From Temnopleurus reevesii (Eukaryota > Echinodermata > Echinoidea > Temnopleuroida > Temnopleuridae): a DNA stretch of 64,000 nucleotides. Position numbers and translations under genes: made by a program. The stretch is from NCBI GenBank assembly GCA_036244855.1, contig BQKZ01000530.1, forward strand, positions 51,468 through 115,467. Reading direction: 5' to 3'. The notes under the pieces were generated by a model, which saw nothing but the letters and a program-made list of their open reading frames with translations, had not been told where the DNA came from and did no database searches. Below, in pieces: positions 12,432 to 47,734 of the stretch (position 1 is its first letter; every line of letters begins with the position of its first letter).

Positions 12432-14319
12432 ACTCTGAAGATTTCGAATTGGTGTGATTAATGCGTAGCAATTAAAGATGATATATTAGGATCAAATTTT
12501 TTGAATATGTGAATGATACTTCTACAGTATCTACAATCTAGGTCGAGTTCTGTCAAAGCATAATTGAAGAAATTATCATACCAGTGGAAACAAAGGTTTT
12601 TTTTCGGATGAAATATGTTTTTATCTGCCCCAAGAGTTATGGCGCAAATTAACTCATTATATGACATGGTATAATCTATGAATACTCCATAAGGATATCA
12701 GGGCAGAACTTGGCAACAGACTGATTACACACTTGTTGAAATACATCCAACTGAAGCTGATATTTTTCTAGGCTGGTTAAAATCTTCTTCTGCTTTCTGC
12801 CATTTTATTAGGATTGTTGTAATTATACCTGAATTCTTTAAAATGTTAAATATAAAATATTTGGTAGTTGTAGATAGTCTGAAAGCAGGTATCGTTTGGT
12901 TTGTTTCTTTGAATGATTAGCTCCGTTTCATTTTAACACATTATATGTAGGATTAATTATGATGAGAAATAAAAATGAACGATATTCATCAATAAACTCA
13001 ATCATCATGATATAAATTAGTTGTTATGAGCTTGCATTCTTGTTTAGGTAAGTCAAATTCAATTGTAAATACAATGATCTTGTCTATAATCGGGTTAAAA
13101 GAATTTTAAACAGAGAAATAAAGATTTTTTTTAATTTAAATATTCACGCAAGAAGGAGAAGAAAGAAGAATCAAACTGAAACAAACCGTGACCAACACGA
13201 ATGAAAGGATGTGGCTTAGTCTAGAATCTTCAGCACTGCATCCAAAAGCAATTTTGACTGTCCAGCAGCGAGGTGGACGATTCACACCACGAGGCCCATA
13301 CGTCAGATTTGTAATTCCGTCTTATCTTGGTGTCTTATAGTTTGTTTTATCTCTATTAGATATGAAAGTGTTAATACTCTCCTAATTTGGCATGCTATAA
13401 ACTCTATACTTCTCTGTCCCATCTTAGACAAGCAGTCAAAATTAATGTTCATTCTCTTCTAAAACCCGGTCAATGACCGGTGAAAAGCTGATTGTAACCC
13501 GTGCGCAACTTAACATCACTTCGACTACTACACGCTTGCTAATTAATTTTCTTAATTAAAACATTTTCAATCGATTCATCAAACTAATATAGTGTCGCAG
13601 GTAAACTGAAAGGCTCCTTTTGAAAGTCTGTTTTGATATTTTGCACAGACAGTCATTGATCAAGAAGAGGAAATGCTATCATCGGGGGGAAAGGATAGCT
13701 AGGATGTGCCATAAATATCTGTTGAAAAAAAAAAATACATTAGAAAAAATAAACCGAAAGATACGGCGCTTTTCAGAATAAAAATTATCTCTTTTGCCCA
13801 CAATACATAACACGCTGTCAATTAGTGTCACGCAGAAAAAAAGGATTCAGGGATATTACTTTCAAAATACCAATACGTGACTTTACCACAGTTTTGCTTG
13901 TTACAATCGCTATTATATCGGATAATCTATTTTTATACGCCAAGTGATTTTGCGTTGTGTATAATAATTTGCAAACCACTTCCGTAATCGATAGAATAGC
14001 TGCATGCTTAGCGATTGAAACAACGGTAAAGGTACGTATTTTGAGAAAGGATTAAGGATTATACTTTAGATAACACAGCTTCCAGAATACCGCCACTGGA
14101 TTGCATTATAACGGAGCAAAATATGATTCTAAATTTTCCTGAAAAAAAACACATTTAATATCATGAAAAAAAAAATTGAGCCACGGGGTGGGGGCTGAAC
14201 TAAAATTTGGCACCTCCTCCCCTGAGCTGGGCTGACAAGCAAAACAAAAAAGAAATCACCAAATTTGGTGCCTCCTTTCAGCGAATTTTGAGCCCTTTTA
14301 ACATCAGATCCTGCCCTCC

Positions 14320-14352
14320 CCCCCCCCCCCCCCCCCCCCCCCGGGGGGGGGG
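14320..14352. repeat. Poly-C then poly-G tract
   Basis: About 24 C followed directly by 10 G. It is simple sequence and prone to assembly error. Confidence 0.85.
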
Positions 14353-15476
14353 AGCTAACGCCCCCATAGCCACCCCCACGGTGCGCACATGCCCTGTAGA
14401 TCACCGCCCTCCTACCTATCCTTATATGAGTCAAGATCATGACTGGGCATATACATGTGTGCGTCAGTTAGCTTCCGTCAAAGGAGCGTTCGACTAATGC
14501 CTGCTCAGCGTACACCGAGCATGTCAAAATCTTTTAAAACGATCGGCATGATACGCTGAAATTTTGAGCATACCAACAATTTTCCGCGTTTTTATGAAAT
14601 CTCTGCGTCTGGCAAACGTCCAACGCACGATGCCCACCGTCAAAAAAAGCCAAAAAACGCTGGACAGGCGCTGGTTAAAAACGAATAGGTGTGAGTCAAA
14701 TTTTCGAACTTGTGCGTTTATTCACCAATCGAAAAAAAATCCCCATAACGCCGGTCTGACGCTCGTCGTATGCTGGTCTGACGGCACTCTGACGGTCCTC
14801 AGACGATCGTTATACGTCGAAAAGAATACATGTAACGCAGGCTTTCCTGCGTCTGACCACCGTATAGGGAGCGTTTTTTTATAACTTTAAATACACTGAC
14901 GCAGGCTAAAAACGCAAACAATCAACCCGCAATACTCGCCAATTCGCACCCATTTAACGGGCACGTATTCACGAAACAGACGAGCATGAATAGCTAATTA
15001 GGCAATGCACCCTTGTGTTCGATCCCTTATTATTCCGTCGCATATATATAAAACCTTTGTAACAGGAACATTTTCTAGCAGTTGAAAGTCCAATCTTTCT
15101 CTGGATTTGATTTTTTTTATGATAAAGTGATATAAATTCATCATTTATGGCATAACATTATTCACTTCAGAACAGAAACGAACTAAAATATTCAGGGATG
15201 ATAAATCCCCTAATTTCTCACTTGACTCTCACTATTTTTTATTCGAAAAATACCTGCAACTAATAGAGTGTCGATATGTGAAGAAGATTTGTAATTTCAT
15301 ATTATGCACGGGTCAGGATCACGGAATTTTGTCGACAAGTCAGAGATCGCCTCACCTCATTTTGATATCGGCGCTCTGATTGGCTAATGCCGCGATTTGA
15401 CTACAGAAATCGTATCGCCCGGGTGATGACGTCAATCCGGTTCCAAGCAATCGCGAACGCAGTAGCTTCATAGACT

Positions 15477-15539
15477 CTTATGGGTCTACCATAGGAGGCG
15501 GTGGAGAGCGCGCGTCGTCTCCTATGGTAGACCCATAAG
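15477..15539. repeat. Perfect 21-bp stem hairpin
   Basis: A 21-base arm beginning CTTATGGGTCTACC is repeated as its exact reverse complement after a 21-base GC-rich loop (stems 15477-15497 and 15519-15539). It could be a foldback element or a small transcribed hairpin. Nothing else identifies it. Confidence 0.8.
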
Positions 15540-16713
15540 TGTTTTACCATCGAGACACACGGAATTTCGGGTCAACTCCTGGTAAAGTGTCATACTTCCA
15601 ACCCTTCAAAATCACTTTAAACCCTCGCGACTCTAACTTTTTTCTTGATTGTTTATCTTCCACACTCATCCTCCTTTGAAATTTGAAGACAAAAATAAAA
15701 TTCAGTTTTTGCACGGGTCAGGATGACGAAAAAAAATCTTATGTTAAAAAATTCGACTGCCGAAGGGTCGAAAATTCATAAATCTTAATGGCTTTAAAAT
15801 ACACTTAACGGAGACAGAAATTACCTAATTTTTTTTATCAGTCGACAGGAAAATTATCAGAGAACAATTCACCAATGCATTCTTCTGATGAAAGTGCGCA
15901 TTCGCCGATTATAGACTCATTTCATAGGTGTATGTCAAATAACAGGAAAATATTGCGTTTGACGAGGTGGTGACTGTACCACATGTGAGCTGTAGAGGGC
16001 CGGAATAAGATGGATCAATCATGCTCATTATCCATTGTTATCAAAAAGCACTGCCGGTAGACTGCAAAGGTGTGACGCAGGATTAATGTTGAGACTTTTC
16101 TGAAGCAGCGCGTACAGTGTGGTCGTTCAACGTTGCATAACGTTGAACGACTTCATGCGACCTGTCGCACACCTCTGGCATAAATCACGTTGGATTATAT
16201 CCAGCCTTACGACTGGTATCTATTTGTCGCTGGCACTTTGGCGACAGTTACACGACTTCTACTTGACTTATTACGACCATCATTGGATGTGAAGTGGTGC
16301 AACAGCAACGGTCGTATGCAAATAGCTCGATCGTTCGTACGATCGAATTTGATTGAATTGATTGTTTAGTTGAGACTAGTAAAACGACCACTCCGAAATC
16401 GTGCTATCAACATCTGTTGCTATAAGAGACCTCGAATTCTCTTCATGTTTCTTTCACCTAATAATTCTGAGTCTTCTTTTTGCGAATTTCAGATAAATAC
16501 CTACGCATTGAAAAATTATTCATAGAATGTCGCAAGAGGGAGACCGATTGATAAACGAAGATTGGTAAACACAAAACTTGGCCGGCGCCCGTTTTTGTTG
16601 GTATCGTTCTGACTCTATGTTGTGTTTTTGTGTTAAAAGTATCATTATTATATATTAGATTTACAGGAGCGGGCAAACTCTAAAATCAGTTGGCATCAAT
16701 GTAAGAAGACGGG

Positions 16714-16920
16714 ACAAAGGATTTTGGACAAAACAAGCAAATTTATTCATACATTCACAATAGCTTGATACACACAAAAAAAGAAAGTACCCTCACTACA
16801 CATTGTGTGACTCATGTTTGACATCTTTCAGCAGAACAAAAGGGAGGAAATTTTCATTTGTGTGTTTCTAGCTATTGTGAATGCTTGAATGAACTTGTTT
16901 ATTTTGTCCAAAACCCTTGT
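16714..16920. mobile_element. MITE-like element with about 60-bp inverted termini
   Basis: The left end ACAAAGGATTTTGGACAAAA... and the right end ...TTTTGTCCAAAACCCTTGT are imperfect reverse complements over about 60 bases, including TTCACAATAGCT. There is no coding capacity. Confidence 0.65.
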
Positions 16921-17424
16921 CATTATGTTCACGGTGTATACAAGCCCCGTTTATTTCAATAGACCACTGTATTTCAAATTCAGTCGATCTCACTTTCCAA
17001 ATCAATAGGCTAGTTTACTAATACATGCACATTTTATGCGTTCTCTATTTAGGTTACTCTTGACAACGCGAAAGCAAGCAATGAATGCACTCTTGATTCC
17101 AATACTAACTTGCTAATCATTTTAAGGAATACCATATAACTACATTGGTTGGAAAGAAACAGGCATAAGTTTCAATCTATTTTAGTAAACCGGCCGATTG
17201 GGTAAATAACAATGATGTCATGCCCAATGCACTCATAACTTTATGATCTACTGTATCGTTATATTTTACCACTTCTATTTCAAAATTTATTTTGCATTTG
17301 ATTGGTAATGGAAAAGGTAAACTGATCTAAATCTAAAACTGAGATTGTACACAAAGTCATCTAGTTTTCAGAATTGTTTGTGAATGAATTCAATTCAATT
17401 GAAATTCAATCTACTTAAATTCAA

Positions 17425-17555
17425 TTTCAAGGAATAAATATTCCAGGTACCTATTCACCTCACCTAAATTTCTAAATAACTGAATGAAATGGGGGGGGGG
17501 GGTATCAAATTGCGGCCCTCTGGTAGGATGGCTAGCGTCAGAGCCAATACACCAG
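17425..17555 (-). repeat. tRNA-derived SINE-like copy
   Basis: It shares the tail TTTCAAGGAATAAATATTCC followed by AGGTACCTATTCACCTCACC with the copies at 32372-32540 and 61109-61270. The tRNA-like head (minus strand, TGGTGTATTGG...) is diverged. It contains a poly-G run. Confidence 0.55.
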
Positions 17556-18537
17556 TATGCTCATATGAGTATTACCATTATTATCTCGTTTGTTAATATT
17601 AAAACGTAAAACTTTGAAATAAGTGATTTACTGTTTCCGTTATTGTAGATCTAATATGCACAAGCATAAACATAAGAGACACATCGCAAGGCACTTTATT
17701 TCGGAAAGTATGATTTCAATAGAAAGACATAGATCATTTTATAACCGGAACAAATATGCTGATGTCATTTATTGACTTATCGACGACCTTCAAAAACTGA
17801 TCTACAGAAAAATAGATTATTTCATGAAATCCATTCATGTTTGTTCCTTTCTAGATCACGTGCTGTGAGGTACAAATGGGGTTTTCTATAAAACAGCGTT
17901 TCACGCCCTCTGATTTTCCTTTCAGTCACTTACAGTGTATTTTCCCTGGACATGAACAAATCCATTCATCCCAAACTAGGTTAGATGCAATGAGGTACAT
18001 TAGGAGACAGGTCGTGGTGCATTAACAAATCGAATATCAGCATTTTGCATACTAAACACACACGAAAGTTAAAAATACCTATCACAACAAGTGTTTCATG
18101 TATATTACACAACATAACATTTAAGAAGTGATTCTAAAGATACATATAAGCGATTGCAAATATATTTATTCTTTCATGAAAAGAGATAACCCCTTTATGG
18201 CAAAACATTTTTCAGATCCTAATAATATGCTTGGAAATTCATAGTCAACTCTTTAAAATATGTACGTGTATAAATGGAGCACGATAACAAGGTTACATAA
18301 TTATAAGGGTACCTAATAGAGAGACCGTGAAGAATGACGTGACACATTATTTATCTCGACTTTTTGAACACCCTTTCCCTAAAATGGAGAGAATCTTCGT
18401 TTAGTATATGCGATATGACTAAAATCTATAACCGACTTTTCAACTATATCCCTTCTAAGTAAACAAAAGAGAACGACACTATTCCGTGTAATCGAAGGTT
18501 ACGCATATACTCCAAATGTTCCCTATACATCAGCACG

Positions 18538-30019
<11,482 letters not shown>

Positions 30020-30243
30020 TGAACAATTGCTCATGATTGATAAATAGGCTTTTGCAAAATCAATCCATCGTTCAAACAAATTTTAAACTGGCTGAAAGAT
30101 CATCTCTATTGTCAAATTCGCACAACCAAGGAATAATTTCCTGTTAGTTTCTCCGACTTTCTTTTTTCCACTATGTGAAACGATCATGATAATTGTTTAT
30201 TTTGCTTAAGTTTCATTAAAATGTATGGGTTTTTTAAATGACA

Positions 30244-30484
30244 AATTAAAGAATGAACGGACTTGTTCATAATATATATTTGTGCTTTTTCATGCAATTT
30301 GAGTGTTTATTTAAATAAGGACTTGTGTAAAACGATGCAAGAAAACTTCATGATCCTTCAAAGAATTAAAGAATGAACGGATTGCATATTTGCATACTTC
30401 AAATGTGTTTTAGGTCTACTTGTAATTCTGACGTTTATTAAAATGAGGGCTCGTGTAAAATGACCCAAGACGACGTCATTATCA
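30244..30484. repeat. Diverged tandem duplication, period 120 bp
   Basis: AATTAAAGAATGAACGGA starts both units (30244 and 30364). Further matches such as TTTATT(T)AAA..GG(A/G)CT(T/C)GTGTAAAA follow at the same spacing. Confidence 0.7.
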
Positions 30485-30733
30485 AATGGGTTCCATAATT
30501 CACGTATGATATTTTGTCTTAGTGTTGTTCCTGCATGAGACAATTCTTGCAAATTATATTATGATGTCAATGTAGTCCAGTCGCATTTTCATGCTTGAAA
30601 TATTTGGTTTACATTATCGAAATAAATATTGCCAATTGACGTTAGAAAACCTGTCTTGTCTTGAGTCATGAGTAATATTGTCCAACAACCGTCAGGATAC
30701 GTACACAAAGATGTTTACAGTACTTCACACATC

Positions 30734-31332
30734 TTAAAGGGGAATTACACCCAGGCAATAATGTACGGTCAGTAAAAGAAGAAAAATTAGATGAACAAAC
30801 TGTGAAAATTTGAGAAAAATTGGATAATCCGTTCCAAAGTTATGAATTTTCAAAGTTATCATTTCCACCTATGATGGGCATCCTTGAATTGGCATGCATA
30901 TAGCTAATTAGCATAATCTGTGATGTCATACATGGAGACCTCCTCATTCACTTTGTATATAAATCTATTGAAAATGAATCAATATCAAATTTCAAATGAG
31001 GAATCAACACGGTTCTTTCTGGACTGCTTGCAGAATTGATGTGGCTATAATATATCTAACCGAAGAAACAAAATGTTGTCTACTTTTCTGGAAAAAGAGG
31101 AAAATGTGAAATTTTGTGTACAAAGCGAATGGAAAGTTCTCCATGTTGGCAGCAATTTTGTGCCTGTGCATTTGCCAATTTAAGGAGCCCATGAGGGGTG
31201 TAAATCAAAACTTTGAAAATTCTTAACTTTTGAATGGATTGTCCGATTTTGCTCAAATTTTCACACTTTGTCCATCTTATTTTTCTTCATTTAATGATAG
31301 AAATTTAATCTCTGAGTGTAGTTCCCCTTTAA
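30734..31332. mobile_element. MITE family Y, copy 1 (about 0.6 kb, TTAA ends)
   Basis: It starts TTAAAGGGGAATTACACCCA and ends TGAGTGTAGTTCCCCTTTAA, which are inverted termini of about 20 bp with TTAA at both edges. The interior is highly similar to 38542-39140. It has no transposase frame, so it is non-autonomous. The TTAA target suggests piggyBac-type mobilisation (inference). Confidence 0.8.
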
Positions 31333-31591
31333 TTTCTGTTAAAATGTGAACACCCCCCCCTTCCCCACCCCTTATCCACTTGGGTCATGAGGGCAATAAA
31401 GGTGTCATTCTAGGAGTAGAGTGAGTCATCAGGCAAATGTTATTCAAAGCTCAAGTCCAGATTTGGTAAAAGCAGATAATATATCCCCTGACATTTGTCT
31501 TCAAATCTAAATAAAATATTTTGTGCTTGTGTACAAGCCTATCAATGCAGACTTCCAAAATGGTCTCTTTTTTGGAGGGGGGGGGGGGGGG

Positions 31592-32371
31592 NNNNNNNNN
31601 NNNNNNNNNNNNNNNNNNNNNNNNNNNNNNNNNNNNNNNNNNNNNNNNNNNNNNNNNNNNNNNNNNNNNNNNNNNNNNNNNNNNNNNNNNNNNNNNNNNN
31701 NNNNNNNNNNNNNNNNNNNNNNNNNNNNNNNNNNNNNNNNNNNNNNNNNNNNNNNNNNNNNNNNNNNNNNNNNNNNNNNNNNNNNNNNNNNNNNNNNNNN
31801 NNNNNNNNNNNNNNNNNNNNNNNNNNNNNNNNNNNNNNNNNNNNNNNNNNNNNNNNNNNNNNNNNNNNNNNNNNNNNNNNNNNNNNNNNNNNNNNNNNNN
31901 NNNNNNNNNNNNNNNNNNNNNNNNNNNNNNNNNNNNNNNNNNNNNNNNNNNNNNNNNNNNNNNNNNNNNNNNNNNNNNNNNNNNNNNNNNNNNNNNNNNN
32001 NNNNNNNNNNNNNNNNNNNNNNNNNNNNNNNNNNNNNNNNNNNNNNNNNNNNNNNNNNNNNNNNNNNNNNNNNNNNNNNNNNNNNNNNNNNNNNNNNNNN
32101 NNNNNNNNNNNNNNNNNNNNNNNNNNNNNNNNNNNNNNNNNNNNNNNNNNNNNNNNNNNNNNNNNNNNNNNNNNNNNNNNNNNNNNNNNNNNNNNNNNNN
32201 NNNNNNNNNNNNNNNNNNNNNNNNNNNNNNNNNNNNNNNNNNNNNNNNNNNNNNNNNNNNNNNNNNNNNNNNNNNNNNNNNNNNNNNNNNNNNNNNNNNN
32301 NNNNNNNNNNNNNNNNNNNNNNNNNNNNNNNNNNNNNNNNNNNNNNNNNNNNNNNNNNNNNNNNNNNNNNN
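31592..32371. other. Assembly gap (780 N)
   Basis: A run of N preceded by a poly-G tract. Frames crossing it are meaningless. Confidence 1.
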
Positions 32372-32540
32372 TTTCAAGGAATAAATATTCCTACCAGGTA
32401 CCCATTCACCTCACCTGGGTTGAGTGCAGCACAATGTGGATGAATTTCTTGCTGAAGGAAATTAACGCCCTGGGTGGGACTCGAACCTGCGACCCTCTTG
32501 TTGAAAGGCGAGAGTCATGACCACTACACCACGGCACCTC
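32372..32540 (-). repeat. tRNA-derived SINE, minus strand
   Basis: On the minus strand it begins GAGGTGCCGTGGTGTAGTGG (A-box-like TGGTGTAGTGG), has the B-box GGTTCGAGTCC, and ends in the shared tail GGTGAATGGGTACCTGG...TTCCTTGAAA. The gap cuts its tail side. Confidence 0.75.
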
Positions 32541-32541
32541 C

Positions 32542-32655
32542 TATGTAGGTCTCCTATTCGCTTGTTTATTTTGATATAGCTTTTCCCCTAAAAATCATAG
32601 GATATCTTCATAATACATATGTAGGTCTCCTATTCGCTTGTTTATTTTGATATAG
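32542..32655. repeat. 38-bp direct repeat
   Basis: The same 38 bases, beginning TATGTAGGTCTCCTATTCGC, occur at 32542-32579 and 32618-32655. The first copy abuts the SINE head, so it may belong to its flank. Confidence 0.8.
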
Positions 32656-33704
32656 AGTATCTTTCTGTAAAAATTATGAATTCTGAACCATAAGTAAAAA
32701 CAAAATGATGGTTAGTAGTGGGCCCAAGATGTCATGAAATTATCAGCATATTTGAAATTTTCACAGATTTGGCCATTCCTTTTCAAATCGTTAAAAATTA
32801 ATTTTTTTTTATTCAACCTGCTTTATTTTTGTTCTCAACTCACCAAATTTGTCTGCTCCTGTTGATAAAAGATTATTTGGTGGTATAGACTCTTCTTTTA
32901 ATTGGCGCTCTATGATAGAAACATCAGCATACACATTTTATTTTTCTGAGGCCTTTGGAAAGTCTCTCGAAAAAAAAACCATAGAAATCGCTGAGCCTCC
33001 GTGGACCTTTCCCCCTGGACCAAGGTCCTAACTGTGCTGGACTTCCGCTAACTATGCATGGTTAACATTATGAGCATGAGAACCTCTCCATGGAAGGACT
33101 TCCACAATGTCCAAACCGATGAGCCTCCAGGGGCGGGTCTAGTACCTCCCCGGTAAAACGCCGGTCGTCGTTTTACGATTAAAACGTTATTATTTTCCTA
33201 ATCCTGCACCTTTTTTGGCAACGGCAATTTTGCCGAAGATTGAAACAAAATGTCAAATATAGCAGAGAATTTGGGCCTTCGCCCATCGAACCTTAGACAT
33301 CTTACGAACTCGCCCATGCGCTATATATAGTCTGAACATATCCAAGATCCAATTGAGCACATGTACTTTAGATACAGCTCCGTCCCTCCAATTTTTACTT
33401 TTACGAAAACACTTGCAATCAAATAACGGTAAAAAGTATTAAAAAGAAAAACTCATGAAGTCAGCACCCCACCCCTCCTCTACCCTCCAAGATGTCACCC
33501 GGGGTCCAAGGGTTTATCCCGGAAGGAAGAATACAGGCAATAATTCCTATCAAGTTGATCCTCGATCATTTTATCTTGTTTTCTCAGTCTGTATAATGAC
33601 ATGTATCATATCCTATTTATGCTGTCCAAGAGTCCATTTATTGCCCTCTTTAAAATACGGTATACTGACATGATCTTATGACAGCATACAATGATGTCAG
33701 CTGT

Positions 33705-33713
33705 TATATAAAG
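33705..33713 (+). promoter_or_regulatory. TATA box of gene 3
   Basis: TATATAAAG lies 5 bases before an ATG at 33718 and 47 before the ATG at 33760. A normal TATA-to-start distance puts transcription initiation near 33735-33740. This favours 33760 as the translation start. Confidence 0.55.
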
Positions 33714-33759
33714 TAGTATGCACGTCTTATTGATCATACTTCTACAAATACAAGTTACA

Positions 33760-45205
<11,446 letters not shown>

Positions 45206-45828
45206 TAAAGATTCCAATTCGTTCACGTTGTGTCGAAAGTAAAAAAATTCTTCGCGAGGAAAAACCGATGGACACCATTCTTTGAGAACATTTTACCGGA
45301 AAAAAATAATGCTCACCATAGATTTTACTCTTATGCTTATCTCATATTAGTATTATTATCGTCTTTTTAATTTTAGCTATCTATTTTATCGTATTACATA
45401 AAATTGTTTTGATCATGTTGATATTGGCTATATTATCCTCACACAATATTGCAAACAATGTAGGAAACATGCGTTACACGTTCCCTGTTATTCCTAACGA
45501 TTGTACGATTGTATAGAAATATAAATAGAAGTACTTGCGAGATTCACAGAGACTTTGTTTAGGTAATCATTGATCGATTAGTAGGTCATAATATTGCATA
45601 ATATTCTGAAATTGTCATTGGAAATAAGCATAAACAAAGTATACGTTGCGCTTAGAATTCAGATGTAAAGACAGTCAACATTAGTGAATTGTGGTGTTGT
45701 TTGTTTTTGCTGTAATTCAGGAATAATATTTGATTTATTAAAAACCAAGAATGAGCTAAAACATTTGCATTTATTTATGTAGTTGAAACAAGGACCATCT
45801 TATATGTATAACAAAACAGTACAGTAAG

Positions 45829-47718
45829 AATCTATACTTAGGACCCAGCGCACAGTGGGCCAGAATGAGGTCAAAGTGCGACAAAAATCACCAAAACGTC
45901 AAATCGCAAACTTATTTTTCTGAATGTTCTTTCAAAAGATAACCCTTTGACATATTCCAGGATGAAATATTTTTTCTCTGAAGTCGCATTATACCCCTAA
46001 ATTCTATCGTCAAACACACATTTTTAGCATTTTCTTAATTTTTCTAACATAATTTAGTTTGATCATTTTGTGGAAATTTACATAATTTTAACAAAAGTAA
46101 GGGCTCTTTAATAGCATAAATGTAATTGATATAACCTCGTCTTTCTAGCTAGAGCGTAATTGGCCCAATTTTTCACAGCTAAATGTGCCTATTTATCAAT
46201 ATTCTTATGAAAAATTGCTAAAAATTCAATATTTTTTAGAAAGTAATCAGCCAAAAAAATTGGCTGTGTTTGGCTGTGTTTTTGAAAGCACCAAAATATT
46301 GCCCTATGTCTCAGCTTTCCAAGGATATCAAATTTGACTGCATCCGTCTGCATCCAAGAGAGTACGAGCCTGTTTTCCGCAAACAGTCACACCGTATATT
46401 GAGCGCGTTTTTAGCTTTGCGAACCGTAAACCATTCGATTTTAGAGGGAAAAAGAGGGCGCGCTTTGTTTTAGCTCTCAAGAACACTTTCAATAGACGCT
46501 TGAAGTGCAAACCCACAAAACAGAAAGATGTGGGGCCTAATAAATAAGGTCACAAAATTGAACACGCATTCATTCCTCTGAAAATATAACCTCTGCTTAA
46601 AAAAAACTAAACTGACGTGCAATAAGCACGCATTGTGGAAATTTTGTTTGCCTTGTCATATATATTAGTTGATTCGATTAGGCAGGGGAAACCAAATAGA
46701 ATAATTAATTCTGATAATATACGGGCGGCGCAATTTTCGGAGTGTGCCAACAGAAAAAATAGCGCCATCATGTTCCGTCTAAAAGTATCCCGTATTTCAT
46801 AATTCTTGGCCATGTACAAAGGGGTCATCTTTTTTCATACTGTGGCTAATGAACATGTCATCAACCTCGTATTTCAGANNNNNNNNNNNNNNNNNNNNNN
46901 NNNNNNNNNNNNNNNNNNNNNNNNNNNNNNNNNNNNNNNNNNNNNNNNNNNNNNNNNNNNNNNNNNNNNNNNNNNNNNNNNNNNNNNNNNNNNNNNNNNN
47001 NNNNNNNNNNNNNNNNNNNNNNNNNNNNNNNNNNNNNNNNNNNNNNNNNNNNNNNNNNNNNNNNNNNNNNNNNNNNNNNNNNNNNNNNNNNNNNNNNNNN
47101 NNNNNNNNNNNNNNNNNNNNNNNNNNNNNNNNNNNNNNNNNNNNNNNNNNNNNNNNNNNNNNNNNNNNNNNNNNNNNNNNNNNNNNNNNNNNNNNNNNNN
47201 NNNNNNNNNNNNNNNNNNNNNNNNNNNNNNNNNNNNNNNNNNNNNNNNNNNNNNNNNNNNNNNNNNNNNNNNNNNNNNNNNNNNNNNNNNNNNNNNNNNN
47301 NNNNNNNNNNNNNNNNNNNNNNNNNNNNNNNNNNNNNNNNNNNNNNNNNNNNNNNNNNNNNNNNNNNNNNNNNNNNNNNNNNNNNNNNNNNNNNNNNNNN
47401 NNNNNNNNNNNNNNNNNNNNNNNNNNNNNNNNNNNNNNNNNNNNNNNNNNNNNNNNNNNNNNNNNNNNNNNNNNNNNNNNNNNNNNNNNNNNNNNNNNNN
47501 NNNNNNNNNNNNNNNNNNNNNNNNNNNNNNNNNNNNNNNNNNNNNNNNNNNNNNNNNNNNNNNNTTATGCATGTTACGTGTTTTACTTTGACTTTCCTAC
47601 TTTACATGTTTTGAGGAAAAGGACTCCTAGTTTCGGAGCGGAATAAATGTCGAGCAAACTGCAAATCAGTCTAAAGTTGTCTTCTTCCTAGAAGAATAAT
47701 CTATACTTAGGACCCAGC
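45829..47718. repeat. 21-bp direct repeat flanking a gap-containing insert
   Basis: The same 21 bases, starting AATCTATACTTAGG, occur at 45829-45849 and 47698-47718. The 1.85 kb between includes the gap. The pattern fits a target-site duplication or an assembly overlap. Confidence 0.6.
46879..47564. other. Assembly gap (686 N)
   Basis: A run of N. Confidence 1.
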
Positions 47719-47734
47719 AGTTGCATACAGGAAC

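Larger units (their letters stand above)
12432..18537. other. Gene 1 3' UTR and intergenic DNA, no gene seen
   Basis: Candidate poly(A) signals AATAAA lie at 12968, 12991 and 13117. The remainder holds poly-C/poly-G (14320-14352), a perfect hairpin (15477-15539), a palindromic stretch near 16115-16150 (CGTTCAACGTTGCATAACGTTGAACG-like, imperfect), an inverted-repeat element (16714-16920) and a SINE-like copy (17425-17555). No reading frame here resembles a protein family that I know. Confidence 0.6.
30020..33704. other. Gene 2 3' UTR and spacer to gene 3, no gene seen
   Basis: An ATTAAA (30245) and an AATAAA (30621) are candidate poly(A) signals. The rest is a 120-bp duplicated unit, a family Y MITE, a 780-base gap, a SINE and a 38-bp direct repeat. 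No further coding sequence is recognised. Confidence 0.6.
45206..47734. other. Spacer between gene 3 and the pseudogene
   Basis: AT-rich DNA with no recognised gene. It contains a 21-bp direct repeat bracketing 45850-47697 and the second gap. Open frames are short or cross the gap. Confidence 0.6.

Noticed and set aside
31451..32520. Long open frames of about 300 codons on both strands
   Set aside because: They consist almost entirely of N from the assembly gap. The same applies to frames across 46874-47646.
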